Source: a bacterium (GTDB taxonomy: Bacteria; Ratteibacteria; UBA8468; B48-G9; DTJG01). From it: a DNA stretch of 16,912 bases. Of this stretch, positions 15,443-16,912 are shown piece after piece. The notes beneath the pieces are model-generated. The model saw only the letters and a program-made list of their open reading frames with translations. It did no database searches and was not told where the DNA came from. The DNA lies in assembly GCA_026418655.1 (NCBI GenBank), contig JAOAAW010000073.1, positions 1 to 16,912 of the forward strand, in the 5' to 3' direction. The position numbers and the translations under genes are program-made. Each line of letters opens with the position of its first letter. Position 1 is the first letter of the stretch.

Positions 15443-15467
15443 GTTTAAGAATCTGTTGAATTTAAAC
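15443..15467. promoter_or_regulatory. GTTTAA/TTAAAC inverted repeat before the porin gene
   Basis: GTTTAA (15443-15448) and TTAAAC (15462-15467) form a 6-bp inverted repeat with a 13-base centre, 24 nt before the porin ATG. No good promoter hexamers accompany it. It may be a second operator, an mRNA hairpin, or chance in AT-rich DNA. Confidence 0.2.
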
Positions 15468-15491
15468 CGGGCTTTCAAAAGGAGGTGGACT

Positions 15492-16841
15492 ATGAAAATA
15501 AAATATCCTGTAGTTAAAATATACTGCTGGCTAATTTTGGTTTATATATTCTCAACCCAATCATTCGCACAGGATATCAATGAAAAAATACGAATACTTG
15601 AGGAAAAATTGAAAACACAGCAGGAAGTAATTCAAAAACAGCAACAAATCATTCAGCAATTGCAGGAAGAATTACAACAAATCAAACAGCAAACAATATC
15701 TACTGAACCACCTGCAACTCCTGAAGGACAATCTGCCTCTACCGGACTTTTCGGTGCAGCAAGTGCATACAATCCAAACATTTCTCTGATTCTTGATACC
15801 TTTTATTACTCCACGAATCTTAAAGAAGATGAACTTGAAAATTGGAATATACCGGGATTCATTAAAGAAGGGTTAAACTACAAAAAGGGTATGAATATTC
15901 ATGCTGCAGAGCTCTATCTTTTTGCGCCTGTTGACCCTTTCTTCAACTTATATTCCACAATACCAATAACAGACCAAGGTGTTGAGCTTGAAGAAGCATA
16001 TCTTGTATCAACCTCATTACCAGCAGGATTTCAGGCAAAAATTGGCAAATTTAAGAGCGGTTTTGGCAGGTTAAACTCTCAACATACCCATCTCTGGAAT
16101 TTTGTCGACATTCCTCTGGTTTACAGGGCATTTATGGGAGAGGAAGGTATAAATGAGAAAGGAATGCAATTAACCTGGCTTCCTGAACTACCAATCTATA
16201 CCCAATTGGGCATTGAAGCACTCAGTGGAGAAAATGAAGTTTTGTTCAACAAAAGTAATTCAAAAGGACTTTGTGCTTTTGGCGCCTTTGCTAAGGCATC
16301 TTTTGATATTGGAAGTTATGGAACAATGCTTTTTGGACCTTCCTTGATAATGGGTGATACAAAAACCGATTCAATTGAAGAAAACCATATCTTCACCGGA
16401 AATACAACACTTGCTGGATTTGATTTCACCTATAAATGGAAGCCATCAAGATGGAAAAGTTTTACACTTCAAAGCGAGTATCTGTGGCGAACACAGAAAG
16501 GAAAATTGGAAGATACATCCACTTCAATCATCCAAAACTTGAAAAGGACGCAGGATGGATTCTACCTCCAAACAATATATCAAACAGGTAGATGGGGATT
16601 TGGAGCAAGATATGATTCGCTTGAGTTATTCAATGACAAATACAAGATTGACGGTCTGAAGATAGACTTTAAAAACAATCCCTGGAGGGCATCAGCAATG
16701 ATTGACTTCAATCCATCCGAATACTCAAAAATCCGATTGCAGTATAACTATGATAAAAGTTCAAGAACACAAAAAACAAACAACGAAATATTCCTGCAAT
16801 TTATAGGTGGAGTTGGTGCTCATGCCGCACACACATTTTGA
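15492..16841 (+). CDS. Outer-membrane beta-barrel porin with N-terminal coiled coil
   Basis: This 449-residue exported protein is an outer-membrane channel. A signal peptide ends at SFA (residues 24-26). Residues about 28-67 form a Gln/Glu-rich coiled coil (IRILEEKLKTQQEV, then QKQQQIIQQLQEELQQIKQ), as in trimeric porins of the OprO/OprP and related groups. Thereafter alternating amphipathic beta-strands run to the end, which closes in a terminal Phe, the usual signal for barrel assembly. The C-terminus GAHAAHTF is His-rich. I associate this kind of ending with barrels next to zinc-uptake genes, but only weakly. ATG 15492 is chosen over the upstream TTG 15456 because AAAAGGAGGTGG precedes it and the signal peptide begins there. 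It lies between the small His/Cys protein and another exported protein, so a solute or metal uptake channel is likely. Confidence 0.85.
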   Translation: MKIKYPVVKIYCWLILVYIFSTQSFAQDINEKIRILEEKLKTQQEVIQKQQQIIQQLQEELQQIKQQTISTEPPATPEGQSASTGLFGAASAYNPNISLILDTFYYSTNLKEDELENWNIPGFIKEGLNYKKGMNIHAAELYLFAPVDPFFNLYSTIPITDQGVELEEAYLVSTSLPAGFQAKIGKFKSGFGRLNSQHTHLWNFVDIPLVYRAFMGEEGINEKGMQLTWLPELPIYTQLGIEALSGENEVLFNKSNSKGLCAFGAFAKASFDIGSYGTMLFGPSLIMGDTKTDSIEENHIFTGNTTLAGFDFTYKWKPSRWKSFTLQSEYLWRTQKGKLEDTSTSIIQNLKRTQDGFYLQTIYQTGRWGFGARYDSLELFNDKYKIDGLKIDFKNNPWRASAMIDFNPSEYSKIRLQYNYDKSSRTQKTNNEIFLQFIGGVGAHAAHTF

Positions 16842-16853
16842 AAGGAGCCGTTC

Positions 16854-16912
16854 ATGAAAAAATACATAATGAAAATTTTTTTCTGGATTTCTTTTTTAAT
16901 GATGTTTAATAC
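16854..16912 (+). CDS. Exported protein, first 19 codons only (cut by window edge)
   Basis: Only a signal-peptide-like start is visible, MKKYIMKIFFWISFLMMFN, after a good ribosome site AAAGGAG six bases before the ATG. It begins 12 bases after the porin stop, so it is in the same operon. Its identity cannot be told. If the locus is for metal uptake, a periplasmic binding protein would fit; this is a prediction for checking. Confidence 0.75.
   Translation, partial: MKKYIMKIFFWISFLMMFN

Noticed and set aside
1..16912. CRISPR array, insertion sequence, tRNA or rRNA
   Set aside because: No regularly spaced repeats, transposase-like frame, cloverleaf or rRNA-like stretch was seen on either strand.

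Overview
The window comes from an AT-rich, Gram-negative-type bacterium. An outer-membrane barrel protein ending in a terminal phenylalanine points to an outer membrane. Two prepilin-like proteins share the leader/helix GFTLIELLVVIAIIAILAAM followed by a CLxNLKQIGLA block, a pattern abundant in Planctomycetes, Lentisphaerae, Verrucomicrobia and candidate phyla such as Omnitrophica and Ratteibacteria. With secreted TIM-barrel glycosidase-like proteins and a ceramidase-like protein alongside, an uncultured PVC-like lineage is the best guess. The window alone does not settle the phylum, and no rRNA or tRNA is visible.

Minus strand, positions 1 to 14269, gives twelve genes all read leftwards. In transcription order: a ceramidase-like hydrolase with its own promoter; two prepilin-like proteins behind a strong promoter; a large secreted glycosidase-like protein; a secreted FlgD-Ig/beta-propeller protein; a B12-binding-type radical SAM protein; a cytosolic TIM-barrel glycosidase-like protein; then housekeeping genes xseA, xseB and radC; and two tandem paralogous MFS transporters, the last cut by the window edge. 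From the prepilins to the first MFS gene the gaps are at most about 90 nt, and several genes abut or overlap. One long transcript from the promoter near 12650-12678 is therefore possible, with an internal promoter likely before the last MFS gene.

Plus strand, positions 14354 to 16912: an exported SagB-type nitroreductase is divergent from the ceramidase gene, with overlapping promoters. Next comes a consensus sigma70 promoter sitting directly on the start codon of an 88-residue His/Cys membrane protein, so its mRNA may be leaderless. A coiled-coil outer-membrane porin follows, then the first 19 codons of another exported protein. This right-hand group looks like a regulated metal or small-solute uptake locus, but the deciding gene lies beyond the window.

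The most interesting parts are the right-hand locus (leaderless start, TGACA/TGTCA inverted repeat in the promoter, HxHxC and CxxC motifs, porin ending GAHAAHTF) and the pilin-headed cluster that joins pseudopilins, secreted carbohydrate-active proteins and a radical SAM enzyme. No gene-free stretch exceeds 300 bases, and I saw no CRISPR array, insertion sequence or RNA gene.
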